DNA of 64,000 bases from Paludibacteraceae bacterium. GTDB taxonomy: Bacteria; Bacteroidota; Bacteroidia; Bacteroidales; Paludibacteraceae. Location of the stretch: the NCBI GenBank assembly GCA_024401435.1, contig JAKSLB010000006.1, positions 62,001 through 126,000 of the forward strand. The letters are read 5' to 3'. Shown here piece after piece: positions 43,290-52,547 of the stretch (position 1 is the first letter of the stretch; each line of letters opens with the position of its first letter). The position numbers and the translations under genes were made by a program. The notes beneath the pieces were generated by a model. It was not told the origin of the DNA. It did no database searches and worked only from the letters and a program-made list of their open reading frames with translations.

Positions 43290-43315
43290 GTACGAGAAAT
43301 TTTGTAATTTCGTAC
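43290..43315. promoter_or_regulatory. Palindrome upstream of the ppiD-like gene
   Basis: GTACGAgAAAT and ATTTCGTAC are inverted repeats around TTTGTA, in the leader between the -7 box at 43262 and the ATG at 43363. It may be an operator or an RNA hairpin in a stress-regulated foldase leader. No T run follows, so it is not a terminator. Confidence 0.35.
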
Positions 43316-43362
43316 GCTATTTTTTAGGAGTTGAATTTAAAACAATATTAATTAACATATAA

Positions 43363-45429
43363 ATGGCTACATTAGAGAAAATTAGAAGTCATTCGGTGCT
43401 CTTGATTGGTGCTATTGCACTTGCCCTTTTGTGCTTCGTTGTTGGTGATGCTTTGAATAATTCAAGTACTTTCTTTAACAATTCAAGATCTCAAGTTGGA
43501 GAGGTTGAAGGAGAGAACATGTCTATTGAGAATTTTCAAAAGCAAGTGTCTGTAATGACAAATGTATTAAAACAATCAGGTCGATCTGTTCAAGATGGAG
43601 AGGTTCGTGATGCAGTTTGGAATACGTTTGTTCAATCTTCAGTATTAAATAAAATTTCAGAAGAAACAGGGTTGTCTGTATCTCCTCTTGAGTTAAAGGA
43701 AGCTATCATGGGTGAAAAGACTCATCCTATGTTGAGACAAATTCCTTTGCTTTATAATGAAAGTAATCAATTTGATCCTAAACGAGTTTTAGCTATTATG
43801 GATGAAATGGATGAAAAACCAGAATTAAAGGATATGTGGATGTTTTGGGAGAAAAGAATTGGAGAAGAAATTCTAACTGAAAAAATCCAAACTTTAGCAA
43901 TGAATGCAATGACTGCTCCAAAAGCTCAAATTGATTACTTGAACGGAATGAGTGGGAAATCTGTTAAATTAGCTTGTGCGGTAAAAGAATACAGAGCTTT
44001 GCCAGATTCTTCGTTTGTTCCAACTGATGCAGATAGAAAAGTAAAATATGAAGAACTCAAAGAAATGTTTAAAACTGATGGTGCGAGATTTATGCAAAGT
44101 ATTGTATATGCCGTTAATCCAACATCAGATGATTATGCTCAATTTGAAGAAAAGGTAAAATCTGCAGAGAATGACTTGAAGAATATGAGCGAAGATGAGT
44201 TGAAGGTTTATATATCACAAGAGTCTGACGTGGATAGACCATATAATCCTTTTTATCAATCTGAGTCGGATTTAGATCCTTCATTAAAAGAGTTCGCATT
44301 GTCTGCTCGTAAAGATTCTGTACTTCCAACAATATTAGATGGTGATATTTACAAAACTGCAAAAGTTTTATCTGATGTTATTTTACGCCCAGATTCAGTA
44401 AAAGCTAGTCATATATTGGTCGGTGGAACTTCATTAGAATCTGCACGTAATACTGCAGATAGCTTGATGAAAGTTTTAAATGCAGGTGCTGATTTCCTTA
44501 CAGTTGCTATGCAAAATTCTCTTGATAAGACAGTTCGTCAAAATGGTGGAGATTGGGGTTGGATTCGTGAAGGTCAATTTGGATTGGATACTTTTGATAA
44601 TGTTATATTCCAATCAAAAGTTGGTGAAATTCATAAATTTGAAACACAAGGTGGTATCTTTATTGTAAAAGTAACAGATATAACAAAACCAGTTAAAAAA
44701 GTTCGTCTTGCTGTAGTTGCAAATAAAGTAGTTCCAAGTCAGGAAACTTATAGAGCTGTATTCGAAAAAGCTAATTCATTTATTGCAAAGAATGGAACAA
44801 AAGAGCAATTTGAAGCAGCAGCAAAAGAAGAGAATTTGTTAATTCGTGAAATCGGTCCAATGTCAGAGAACCAAAATAATTTATATTATTTGGAAAATTC
44901 TCGTCCTATTGTAAAATGGGCATTTGAGGCTAACCTTAATGAAGTTACATCAAAACCATTCGATTGTAAAAATCAATATGTAATTGGTTATGTAAGTGAT
45001 GTAATCGAGAAAGGTTATATCCCAATGAAGAATAAAATGGTTCAAGAAAAACTAGATTATTTAGTTCGTAATGATTTGAAGGCTGAATCTATTATGAAAG
45101 ATATGAATAACGTATCAGATCTTTCATCATTCGGTGCTATCGATACTGTTACAATTTCTTTCTCTGATATTTCTGTTTCACGTACTGGTGCAGAACCTGC
45201 TGTTATAGCTGCAGCATGTAATGCAAATACTAATGACGTTCTTGCTCCTATTAAAGGCGAGAGAGGTGTATATGCAATCCAAGTACTTGATGTGCAAGAT
45301 GCCGATCCAGCTAATAATTCTGTAGCTAATAAAGTAAATGGTTCAATTAAATCATATGTTAGTTATAGTCTATTTAGGTCTTTAATGGATAATGCAGAAA
45401 AGACAGATAATCGTTCAAGATTTTATTAA
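43363..45429 (+). CDS. Periplasmic folding chaperone / peptidyl-prolyl isomerase (SurA_N + parvulin)
   Basis: 688 residues of PpiD type. An N-terminal cytoplasmic stub and one TM (SVLLIGAIALALLCFVVGDAL, about 11-31) are followed by a SurA-N-like helical chaperone region (SQVGEVEGENMSIENFQKQVSVM). One clear parvulin domain is VKASHILVGGTSLESARNTADSLMKVLNAGADFLTVAMQNSLDKTVRQNGGDWGWIREGQF, and a second degenerate one lies towards the C-terminus. It should help outer-membrane proteins fold. It has its own promoter region after lptC. Confidence 0.92.
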   Translation: MATLEKIRSHSVLLIGAIALALLCFVVGDALNNSSTFFNNSRSQVGEVEGENMSIENFQKQVSVMTNVLKQSGRSVQDGEVRDAVWNTFVQSSVLNKISEETGLSVSPLELKEAIMGEKTHPMLRQIPLLYNESNQFDPKRVLAIMDEMDEKPELKDMWMFWEKRIGEEILTEKIQTLAMNAMTAPKAQIDYLNGMSGKSVKLACAVKEYRALPDSSFVPTDADRKVKYEELKEMFKTDGARFMQSIVYAVNPTSDDYAQFEEKVKSAENDLKNMSEDELKVYISQESDVDRPYNPFYQSESDLDPSLKEFALSARKDSVLPTILDGDIYKTAKVLSDVILRPDSVKASHILVGGTSLESARNTADSLMKVLNAGADFLTVAMQNSLDKTVRQNGGDWGWIREGQFGLDTFDNVIFQSKVGEIHKFETQGGIFIVKVTDITKPVKKVRLAVVANKVVPSQETYRAVFEKANSFIAKNGTKEQFEAAAKEENLLIREIGPMSENQNNLYYLENSRPIVKWAFEANLNEVTSKPFDCKNQYVIGYVSDVIEKGYIPMKNKMVQEKLDYLVRNDLKAESIMKDMNNVSDLSSFGAIDTVTISFSDISVSRTGAEPAVIAAACNANTNDVLAPIKGERGVYAIQVLDVQDADPANNSVANKVNGSIKSYVSYSLFRSLMDNAEKTDNRSRFY

Positions 45430-45447
45430 TCTTTGATAGATAAACAT

Positions 45448-45485
45448 AAAAGGCACAGGAGTATTTGCTCGCTGTGCCTTTTTTT
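45448..45485 (+). terminator. Terminator after the ppiD-like gene
   Basis: AAAGGCACAG and CTGTGCCTTT form a stem, followed by TTTTTTT. Confidence 0.75.
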
Positions 45486-45486
45486 A

Positions 45487-45495
45487 TAACTTTGC
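45487..45495 (+). promoter_or_regulatory. -7 box TAACTTTGC directly before rlmN
   Basis: Perfect TAnnTTTG match with only 3 nt between it and the ATG at 45499. It abuts the preceding terminator, so the transcript must be essentially leaderless. Confidence 0.55.
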
Positions 45496-45498
45496 GTT

Positions 45499-46521
45499 AT
45501 GGAAGCTTTGTTAGGTAAAACATTAGATGATTTAAAACAAATTGCTACTTCTTTAGGTTTCCCTTCTTATGTGGCAAAACAAATAGCAAATTGGATTTAT
45601 CAGAAGAGAATTAGATCTATTGATCAGATGTCTAATCTCTCTCTCGCTAATCGTCAACGCCTTTCAGCTATATATGAAGTGGGATTCGTGGAACCTTCTG
45701 ATGTTCAACAATCTGTTGATGGTACCAAAAAATATTTGTTTAAGGTTGGATCTCATTATATTGAAAGCGTTTATATACCAGAAGCTGACCGAGCCACTTT
45801 ATGTGTTTCTACTCAGGTAGGCTGTAAAATGAATTGCTGTTTTTGTGCAACTGGAAAACAGGGATTCTCAGCTCACTTGTCATCAGCACAGATTTTAAAT
45901 CAATTGTTTTCGTTGCCTGAATTTGAACAATTGACAAATGTGGTTTTTATGGGAATGGGTGAACCATTTGATAATACAGAAAATGTTTTAAAGACGTTAG
46001 AAATACTTACTTCTGAATATGGATTAGCGTGGAGCCCGAAACGAATTACAGTCTCGACTGTTGGGTTAATCCCTGGATTAAAACGATTTTTGGCAGAGTC
46101 GAAATGTCATTTGGCTGTAAGTTTACACAATCCTATTCCAGAAGAACGAAAAGAGTTGATGCCAGCACAAAAAGCATTCCCAATAGCTGATGTGATTGCA
46201 GAAATTAAAAAATATGATTTTTCAGGACAGCGTCGTGTCTCTTTTGAATATACTATGTTTAAAGGTGTTAATGATCAACCTCGTCATTTGAAGGCTTTAG
46301 TTTCACTTTTAGACGGATTAGAGTGCCGTGTTAATTTAATTCGGTTTCATTCAGTCCCAGGTATACCGTTAGAAGGTACAACGATGCCTCAAATGGAAAA
46401 ATTTCGGGATGATTTAAATGCAAAAGGTTTAACAACCACTATCAGGAAATCTCGAGGAGAAGATATTTTCGCTGCGTGTGGATTGTTGTCTACAAAAAAA
46501 TTAGAACAAGGTAATTCATAA
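45499..46521 (+). CDS. rlmN: 23S rRNA/tRNA adenine-C2 methyltransferase
   Basis: 340-residue radical-SAM enzyme that methylates A2503 of 23S rRNA and A37 of some tRNAs. The cluster motif CKMNCCFC gives Cys at 109, 113 and 116. Other features: LCVSTQVG before it, NVVFMGMGEPFDN, ISTVGL-type segment ITVSTVGLIPGLKRF, LAVSLHNPIPEERKELMPAQKAFP, FEYTMFKGVNDQ, and the catalytic C-terminal Cys in FAACGLL. A full-length enzyme. Its promoter nearly touches the start codon. Confidence 0.97.
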   Translation: MEALLGKTLDDLKQIATSLGFPSYVAKQIANWIYQKRIRSIDQMSNLSLANRQRLSAIYEVGFVEPSDVQQSVDGTKKYLFKVGSHYIESVYIPEADRATLCVSTQVGCKMNCCFCATGKQGFSAHLSSAQILNQLFSLPEFEQLTNVVFMGMGEPFDNTENVLKTLEILTSEYGLAWSPKRITVSTVGLIPGLKRFLAESKCHLAVSLHNPIPEERKELMPAQKAFPIADVIAEIKKYDFSGQRRVSFEYTMFKGVNDQPRHLKALVSLLDGLECRVNLIRFHSVPGIPLEGTTMPQMEKFRDDLNAKGLTTTIRKSRGEDIFAACGLLSTKKLEQGNS

Positions 46522-46531
46522 ATAAAAAAAT

Positions 46532-47518
46532 ATGAGGAAGAATTTTTTGATATTATTGACTATTATTTTATGCTTGAATTCATGTAAGGATAATGGCGAG
46601 ACTTTGTTACCAACAGTTACAGGTGCTGCATATGATATGCTTGTAGTTGGTAGCCCTCAAGTATGGAAAGACACAGCAGGTAGAGCTTTGTTTGAATTGT
46701 TGGATGAAGATACTCCAGGTTTGCCACAATCAGAACCGATGTTTAATATATCATTTATTCCCGAAAGTCAGTTCGATGGTGTCTTAAAGCCAGCTCGTAA
46801 TATTTTAATGTTTAAAGTGGATGAACATGCATATACACAAGGAAAGGTACATTATAAGAAAAATAGATGGGCTAAAATACAAGCCATCGTTCAGATAACT
46901 GCTCCTAATCAAGAAGAGATGAAAAAGGTGATTGAGGAGAAAGGACAAGAGATTATTGATTTCTTTGTGAATGTAGAGTATGTACGTTCTCTTCAATATT
47001 ATCGTCGATATTCTAATGGAAAATCAAGACAGTTGGTTATTGATAGTGTTGGTGTTGCATTGTCGATTCCTGATTTCTTAAACAAGACAAAGGGTGCAGA
47101 AAATTTTGCATGGTTGTCAAATGGAAGTTTAGAATCAAGACAAGATGTTGTTGTTTATCGCGTACCATATAAATCACAAGACGATTTTAAAATAGAAAAT
47201 TTAATAGCCGTAAGAGACTCTTTTTTGAAAATGTATATTGCTGGTCCATCAGAAGGATCATATATGACAACTGAATTGGCGAATTATCCTCCGACATATA
47301 GAGAAATGGATGTTAATGGAGTTTATTGTATGGAAGTCCGTGGCTTGTGGAAAGTCGAGGGTGATTTTATGGGTGGACCGTTTATGAGTAGATCATATTA
47401 TGACAAGAAGAAAAATGATATAGTGACGGTGGAAACATTTGTTTATGCACCACAACATAAAAAGAGGAATAAAATCAGATTGATGGAAGCTATTACAACT
47501 TCTGTGGATTTTGAGTAA
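46532..47518 (+). CDS. DUF4837-family lipoprotein
   Basis: 328 residues with a lipoprotein signal (FLILLTIILCLNSC, Cys 18), followed by LLPTVTGAAYDMLVVGSPQVWKDTAGRALFELLDEDTPGLPQSEPMFNISFIP. This opening and the later GPSEGSYMTTELANYPPTYREMDVNG and YCMEVRGLWKVEGDFMGGPF are characteristic of the DUF4837 family, restricted to Bacteroidota as far as I know. The function is not established. It lies between rlmN and pdxA in what looks like a run of co-oriented housekeeping genes. Confidence 0.88.
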   Translation: MRKNFLILLTIILCLNSCKDNGETLLPTVTGAAYDMLVVGSPQVWKDTAGRALFELLDEDTPGLPQSEPMFNISFIPESQFDGVLKPARNILMFKVDEHAYTQGKVHYKKNRWAKIQAIVQITAPNQEEMKKVIEEKGQEIIDFFVNVEYVRSLQYYRRYSNGKSRQLVIDSVGVALSIPDFLNKTKGAENFAWLSNGSLESRQDVVVYRVPYKSQDDFKIENLIAVRDSFLKMYIAGPSEGSYMTTELANYPPTYREMDVNGVYCMEVRGLWKVEGDFMGGPFMSRSYYDKKKNDIVTVETFVYAPQHKKRNKIRLMEAITTSVDFE

Positions 47519-47525
47519 TTTTTAT

Positions 47526-47533
47526 TATTTTTG
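47526..47533 (+). promoter_or_regulatory. -7 box TATTTTTG for pdxA
   Basis: Perfect TAnnTTTG match, 17 nt before the ATG at 47551. Confidence 0.4.
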
Positions 47534-47550
47534 TTGAAAATAAAATTTTT

Positions 47551-48624
47551 ATGGAAGAAATAAATAAAATAAGAGTTGGTATCACGCAAGGTGATATAAA
47601 TGGAATTGGATATGAAGTGATAATAAAAACTCTTGCTGATTCTCGTGTGAATGAGTTTTGTGTGCCTATTGTATATGGTTCATCAAAAGCTGCTGCATAT
47701 CATAGAAAAGCTTTGGAAATTGAAAATTTCAATTTAAATGTGATTAATAATCCTACAGAGGCAAATACGAAACGATCTAATATTATTAATTGTGGAGATG
47801 AGAATATTAAAGTTGAATTAGCTAAATCGACAGAAGAAGCGGGTCAGGCTGCTTTCGTTGCATTGGAAAGAGCTACAGCAGATTTGAAAAATGGATTAAT
47901 TGACGTCTTAGTGACAGCTCCTATTAACAAAAAAAATATACAATCTGATCAATTCCATTTCCCTGGTCATACGGAATATTTACAGGAGAAGTTTTCAGAA
48001 AATGGAGAAAAAGGTCTTACTATGTTGGTAAGTGATGTGCTCCGTGTTGCAGTTGTTACTGGTCATGTTCCTGTACGTCAAATTTCTTCATATATTACAG
48101 TTGATTCTATTGTATCAAAACTACAAGATTTGAATACTTCTTTGAAGCAGGATTTCGCTATTCAACGTCCTCGTATAGCCGTCTTGGGGTTGAATCCTCA
48201 TGCTGGAAATAATGGTGTGTTGGGTGATGAAGAGGAGGAAATTATTATACCTGCGATGAAAAAGGCGACAGAAATGGGAATCACATGTTTTGGACCTTAT
48301 CCTGCAGATGGCTTCTTTGGTGCTGGAAGTTTTAAAAATTTTGATGCAGTATTGGCTATGTATCATGATCAAGGACAGACACCTTTCAAATGTATTGCAA
48401 TGGAGAGTGGCGTTAATTATACAGCGAATCTTCCTATTATTAGAACAGCTCCAGCACATGGAACTGCATATGATAAAGTAGGAATTGGAAATGCTTCAGA
48501 AGAATCATTTAGAAATGCTCTATATTTAGCTTGTGATATATTTAATTGCAGAAAACAATACGTTGAACTTTCTAAAAATAAATTGAAAAAACAAGAGGTG
48601 GAAATTAGTGGACAAGTAGAGTAG
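47551..48624 (+). CDS. pdxA: 4-hydroxythreonine-4-phosphate dehydrogenase
   Basis: 357 residues. PdxA oxidises 4-phosphohydroxy-threonine to an aminoketone used by PdxJ in pyridoxal-phosphate synthesis. Motifs: IRVGITQGDINGIGYEVI, TAPINKKNIQ, FPGHTEYLQEKF with a metal His, VVTGHVPVRQIS, LGLNPHAGNNGVLGDEEEEII, and LAMYHDQGQTPFKCIAMESGVNYTANLPIIRTAPAHGTAYDKVG with the other metal ligands. A complete enzyme, with a terminator after it. Confidence 0.96.
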   Translation: MEEINKIRVGITQGDINGIGYEVIIKTLADSRVNEFCVPIVYGSSKAAAYHRKALEIENFNLNVINNPTEANTKRSNIINCGDENIKVELAKSTEEAGQAAFVALERATADLKNGLIDVLVTAPINKKNIQSDQFHFPGHTEYLQEKFSENGEKGLTMLVSDVLRVAVVTGHVPVRQISSYITVDSIVSKLQDLNTSLKQDFAIQRPRIAVLGLNPHAGNNGVLGDEEEEIIIPAMKKATEMGITCFGPYPADGFFGAGSFKNFDAVLAMYHDQGQTPFKCIAMESGVNYTANLPIIRTAPAHGTAYDKVGIGNASEESFRNALYLACDIFNCRKQYVELSKNKLKKQEVEISGQVE

Positions 48625-48638
48625 TAATACTATCGTAT

Positions 48639-48679
48639 AAAAAACAGGGACGAATCATTTGATTCGTCCCTGTTTTTTT
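48639..48679. terminator. Bidirectional terminator between pdxA and the CotH gene
   Basis: AAAAAACAGGGACGAATCA and TGATTCGTCCCTGTTTTTTT form an almost perfect long stem with a TT loop. Confidence 0.8.
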
Positions 48680-48694
48680 GTTCTAATTGGATGC

Positions 48695-51652
48695 TTATTT
48701 CTTTATCATTTTTATAGATGCCATTCCATTAGGTGTATTTAATGTCAAAATGTACATTCCTTTTTCTAATGTACTAACATCTATACATTCATTACTTTTG
48801 ATTGAATATTCTTTTATCACAACACCTGAATAGGATGCAATAGAAATATTTATTTGATCATTCCAAGGGAAAGATATGTTTAATTTATCTTTTACAGGGT
48901 TAGGATATACCTTGATGGTCGCATCACCGATTGAAATGATTGGATTGTCTAATATGACAGCATAAATATTAGCTTTCTCTGGTGTTGGTATTCCAGTTAT
49001 CTTCCATTCTGGTGCATAATATTCTCCCATTCGAATATAGGATTCATTTTCTTTAATAAAGGTGTAACGAACAGAATCAATAATAGTGAAAATACTATCT
49101 GATCCGTTTACAGTTACATAGGATAAATATAAGGTGTTCTCTTTTGTGGCAGGCAATTTGAAGTTTGTGTGAAGAGGACCTTGTTCTGGATCTTTATCAG
49201 CCCAAAATACCTTATATCCTTTGGACGAAATTGTTGTGGAGACATCGGTCGGAATTTTATATTTTCCAAGAGTATCTTTATTAATGGATAAATATAAACC
49301 TCCTAAATCATATTCGGTTTCACCTTCGTTATAAATTTCAAACCAGTCATCTTGCTCACGATATTCGTCAACAAAAACAGAGTTGGAAGTGCATATTTCG
49401 TTAATGAAAATATGTCTTGATGCTGGATTGTAATCCTTGTCTTCTTTGTAAATCGCTTTGAAACTTCCACCATTGAAAGTTCCTGTGCATACGATATTTG
49501 TGCTTGTCTCTATTCCTGTATCTGTGGTTATTTCCCAATGATCAAATCTGTAACCTGCAGGCTCTATTGCTTTTATACGGTATTGTGTATTGCTAAAGTA
49601 ATAACTTTTAAAATCAGCAATGTTGATAGGCTCTTCATTTATACTAAATTTTGCTGATGATAATTCAGAGTATATATGAATCGGAATAGTGTCTAATTTG
49701 AAATGTTTTCCTATTCTTCGAATTAGAGATGCAGGACGTTTTTCGGCAAATGTCTTCATGTTTCTTATGTCGTCATTGAAATTGGCCTCAATTTTACCAA
49801 CACTTGAAATTTTTTTAATGTAACGATCAACATCAGGTTGGATGTTGTTAACTAGACTATCAAGAATATGTTTTGCTCTTTCTGGTGCAAATGTGGTTGC
49901 TAAATGTACGCAACTTTTTGCTAAGAAGAGTTCTTTTACCTTTTCGTTCTTAATGTATGAATCAAACAATGGGTGTTCTGTTGCTGTCATCATTCCGTTA
50001 CTGCTATAATTGGCATTATATAATGAATATCCAAAATCGGTATCATACAGAATCCATCTCCATTTTCCATCCGTTTTTTGTGATGCGTTACCTTTTTGCT
50101 TCCAGCATTTGATATTACCACCAGGCCAGTCTGTGTTATTATAATATATCTCAGCTAAAAAGTAATTGAGGAATTCATTAATGTCTATTCGTCTATCTAT
50201 TTGGTCATAAACCCATTGACTATTTAGACTGTCTATTTCGTTTTTTTCTTCTAGTTTGTTTATATAGTTTGATAGAATTAATAGCTCTGAATATTTACTA
50301 TCAGGCTCGTTGGCATGTTTTCCTTCGTTAAGGTAAAATTCGTCTTCGCTTAGTCCGTAGTTAGACCAAATAAAGTCTTTGTTTGTTCTTTCGCGAATAT
50401 TTAGCATGCCATAGAATTGACCATTGATGAATACCATAGATGGTTGATATGCTTGGTGATCAATGTCCATTTGACCGATAAGTAATGTTTGCATAAATCC
50501 ATCACGGAGGTATGATCTACCATAATCGTTTCCAGAATTTCTTAATACAACACTTTTCCATTGAAGGTGTGGCTTCTCACTGAAAATACTGTAGTCAAGT
50601 TCTTTGTCACCATATATTTTAGCTGCATTAACTTTAATGGACTTGATATATTTGGTACGAGAACAAGCTCCAAAATTTCCAATTTTTACTTCTTGGTTGA
50701 TATGTTCAACTTTATTTGAATCATATAGTTCAAAATTACAAGGTCTATCCCAGTCGTTCCAATAGTTAGCATATCGGTCGGGACCATTACATCCTGATGG
50801 AACAGGGTCTTTCCCATGGATACCAGCAACTAGTAGTCCGAGTTCATCTCCATATAATAATAGAGAATCTGAAACTAAAGATATGACAGGTAGTTTTTCG
50901 ACAGTTTCGTTAATGAAATATGTTCCAGTTGTAACATTACTGGACATTTCGCCGTCGACAACTGCAATTGCCCGAAGTGGCGTGTTTTTTGATATGTTTA
51001 TAGGTTCACTATAAAGTTGACTGTTTGATGTTGGTTCATCACCATTAGTTGTATAGTATATTTTAGCAGATTTATTTGGCGCTGTGATTTTTACAGATTT
51101 TTCCTCTTGATAAAAACCTGGAAGTAAGTCGAATTGAGGTGCTTCGGTTTTTTTTGTTGCTACACTATTGGTTGCATTCGTTGCATTAGGAGTGGCTTCC
51201 AAAAAGAACCCCATTTTTTCTTCACCATCAATAATACGTCCGTATGATATATTTCGGTAGGTTGTATCATAACACATCTTGTCAATGATAGTTCCTTCCT
51301 CATTGCATAAATATAGACATCCTTTTTTTGTAGGAAGTTTGAAATTGGCGTGTAAAGGTTTGTTTTCTTCTGATCCATCCAAATAGATTAAAGCATATTC
51401 TCCAGGATTTAGAATAACTTCTTTATTCATTTGCCATTTTGTAGGCAATGGAAAACTATCAGACAGGAAGTAAAGAGAGATATCTACGCTTTCTGCACCA
51501 TTATTATATAACTCCGCCCAACCAGAGAACTGATAATCGTCGTCTGTTTTATAGGTGACATTTTTGGGCATCAATTCATTGATGACAATAGAAGCATGCG
51601 TGCACACCGCTATACAGGTCATCATAAGACCGAATAAAATTTTTTTTACCAT
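48695..51652 (-). CDS. Secreted CotH-kinase-like protein with two lamin-tail domains and T9SS tail
   Basis: 985 residues from the ATG at 51652 (seven more from 51673). Order: signal peptide (ILFGLMMTCIAVCTHA); lamin-tail domain 1 (IVINELMPKNVTYKTDDDYQFSGWAELYNNG); chitobiase-like HEX_C segment (KIYYTTNGDEPTSNSQLYSEPINISKNTPLRAIAV); CotH kinase-like domain (about 290-660) with YLRDGFMQTLL, GQFYGMLNIRERTNKDFI and WRWILYDTDFGYSLYN; a beta-rich region; lamin-tail domain 2 (IFINEICTSNSVFVDEYREQDDWFEIYNEGE). It ends with a T9SS type A domain (IKVYPNPVKDKLNISFP to GMASIKMIKK). CotH domains are atypical protein kinases in spore coats; the role in secreted Bacteroidota proteins is not established. Confidence 0.9.
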   Translation of the reverse strand: MVKKILFGLMMTCIAVCTHASIVINELMPKNVTYKTDDDYQFSGWAELYNNGAESVDISLYFLSDSFPLPTKWQMNKEVILNPGEYALIYLDGSEENKPLHANFKLPTKKGCLYLCNEEGTIIDKMCYDTTYRNISYGRIIDGEEKMGFFLEATPNATNATNSVATKKTEAPQFDLLPGFYQEEKSVKITAPNKSAKIYYTTNGDEPTSNSQLYSEPINISKNTPLRAIAVVDGEMSSNVTTGTYFINETVEKLPVISLVSDSLLLYGDELGLLVAGIHGKDPVPSGCNGPDRYANYWNDWDRPCNFELYDSNKVEHINQEVKIGNFGACSRTKYIKSIKVNAAKIYGDKELDYSIFSEKPHLQWKSVVLRNSGNDYGRSYLRDGFMQTLLIGQMDIDHQAYQPSMVFINGQFYGMLNIRERTNKDFIWSNYGLSEDEFYLNEGKHANEPDSKYSELLILSNYINKLEEKNEIDSLNSQWVYDQIDRRIDINEFLNYFLAEIYYNNTDWPGGNIKCWKQKGNASQKTDGKWRWILYDTDFGYSLYNANYSSNGMMTATEHPLFDSYIKNEKVKELFLAKSCVHLATTFAPERAKHILDSLVNNIQPDVDRYIKKISSVGKIEANFNDDIRNMKTFAEKRPASLIRRIGKHFKLDTIPIHIYSELSSAKFSINEEPINIADFKSYYFSNTQYRIKAIEPAGYRFDHWEITTDTGIETSTNIVCTGTFNGGSFKAIYKEDKDYNPASRHIFINEICTSNSVFVDEYREQDDWFEIYNEGETEYDLGGLYLSINKDTLGKYKIPTDVSTTISSKGYKVFWADKDPEQGPLHTNFKLPATKENTLYLSYVTVNGSDSIFTIIDSVRYTFIKENESYIRMGEYYAPEWKITGIPTPEKANIYAVILDNPIISIGDATIKVYPNPVKDKLNISFPWNDQINISIASYSGVVIKEYSIKSNECIDVSTLEKGMYILTLNTPNGMASIKMIKK

Positions 51653-51778
51653 AACACTTAATTTAATAAACATTTATACTCAATAGCGATAATATGATTC
51701 AGAAAAAGCTATATGTTATTATTTGTTTTTCGGTGCAAAATAAATAAAAAATAAGGTTATAATCAAACTTTTACTATT

Positions 51779-52417
51779 TTATTTGCTGCTTGAATTGTTC
51801 TCGGGAGAACTCTGTTTTTCCTTATATGGTATGTATTGGATGGATTGTTCGTCAGTTAATATACCATTTATTTTAAGTTGCTTGATTTCTGTACTTTTGT
51901 AACCTTTCTTTCTCATTTTTCGCTCAATCCAGGGTTCTATAGCATATTGATCAGCCCATAATCCAAGACCTTTCTTTTTAGCTTCTGATTCTAAATCGGA
52001 TAAATCTTTATCTTGATTATATTTTTTAAAATGCCATGCCCAGCCATTTTTTATCATTTCATGACTTATTTCCGTACCATTTTCTAAATAAGTGAGTGCT
52101 ATAAATCGTCCATACTGATCAGTTTCTGTGAATTTTATTGTGACGATTTTGCCTAATATGAGAGATTTCAAATAATCAGATGCTTTTCGACTAAAATCTT
52201 GCCCTTTTTCAGGAGCATCAATACCTTCCATTCTGATTGTCTTTTGCTCGTTTTGGTCTAAAAGGATGATATAGGTGTCTCCATCGGTTATATGAATGAC
52301 TTTTCCGGAAAGTGTTTGTTCATAATTCGTTTTGGTCTGTGCACAACTATATTGAAATGCTGAAAAACAAATAAAACAAATGAATAAAATAAAAGATATA
52401 TGATTTCGAATGTTCAT
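51779..52417 (-). CDS. Secreted staphylococcal-nuclease-like (SNase) protein
   Basis: 212 residues. An N-terminal hydrophobic signal (FILFICFICFSAFQYSCAQ) is followed by a thermonuclease fold. The pattern GKVIHITDGDTYIILLDQNEQKTIRMEGIDAPEKGQDFSRKASDYL holds the metal Asp residues and catalytic Arg, and DQYGRFIALTYLENGTEISHEMIKNGWAWHF follows, then EAKKKGLGLW. It is predicted to degrade extracellular or periplasmic nucleic acid. The C-terminal 35 residues are a helical and polar extension. A TACCTTTG -7 box lies at 52431-52438. Confidence 0.92.
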   Translation of the reverse strand: MNIRNHISFILFICFICFSAFQYSCAQTKTNYEQTLSGKVIHITDGDTYIILLDQNEQKTIRMEGIDAPEKGQDFSRKASDYLKSLILGKIVTIKFTETDQYGRFIALTYLENGTEISHEMIKNGWAWHFKKYNQDKDLSDLESEAKKKGLGLWADQYAIEPWIERKMRKKGYKSTEIKQLKINGILTDEQSIQYIPYKEKQSSPENNSSSK

Positions 52418-52430
52418 GACTTTTTGTTTT

Positions 52431-52438
52431 CAAAGGTA
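52431..52438 (-). promoter_or_regulatory. -7 box TACCTTTG for the SNase gene
   Basis: Perfect TAnnTTTG match on the minus strand, 13 nt before the ATG at 52417. Confidence 0.45.
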
Positions 52439-52486
52439 GCGGTTTTGAGTTAAACTGCCAAAATAGTTTTAAAATTGAAATCTTCT

Positions 52487-52518
52487 TTTGTGAATGTTGT
52501 CTTAAAAGTGTAACTTTG
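52487..52518 (+). promoter_or_regulatory. Complete promoter TTTG-N20-TAACTTTG for the sigma-54 regulator operon
   Basis: Both Bacteroidota elements are exact: -33 TTTG at 52487-52490 and -7 TAACTTTG at 52511-52518, 20 nt apart. A second -7-like TAAATTTGC lies at 52538-52546, only 1 nt before the ATG. The best-formed promoter in the window. Confidence 0.65.
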
Positions 52519-52547
52519 TCACACTTTGAAAAAAGGGTAAATTTGCT

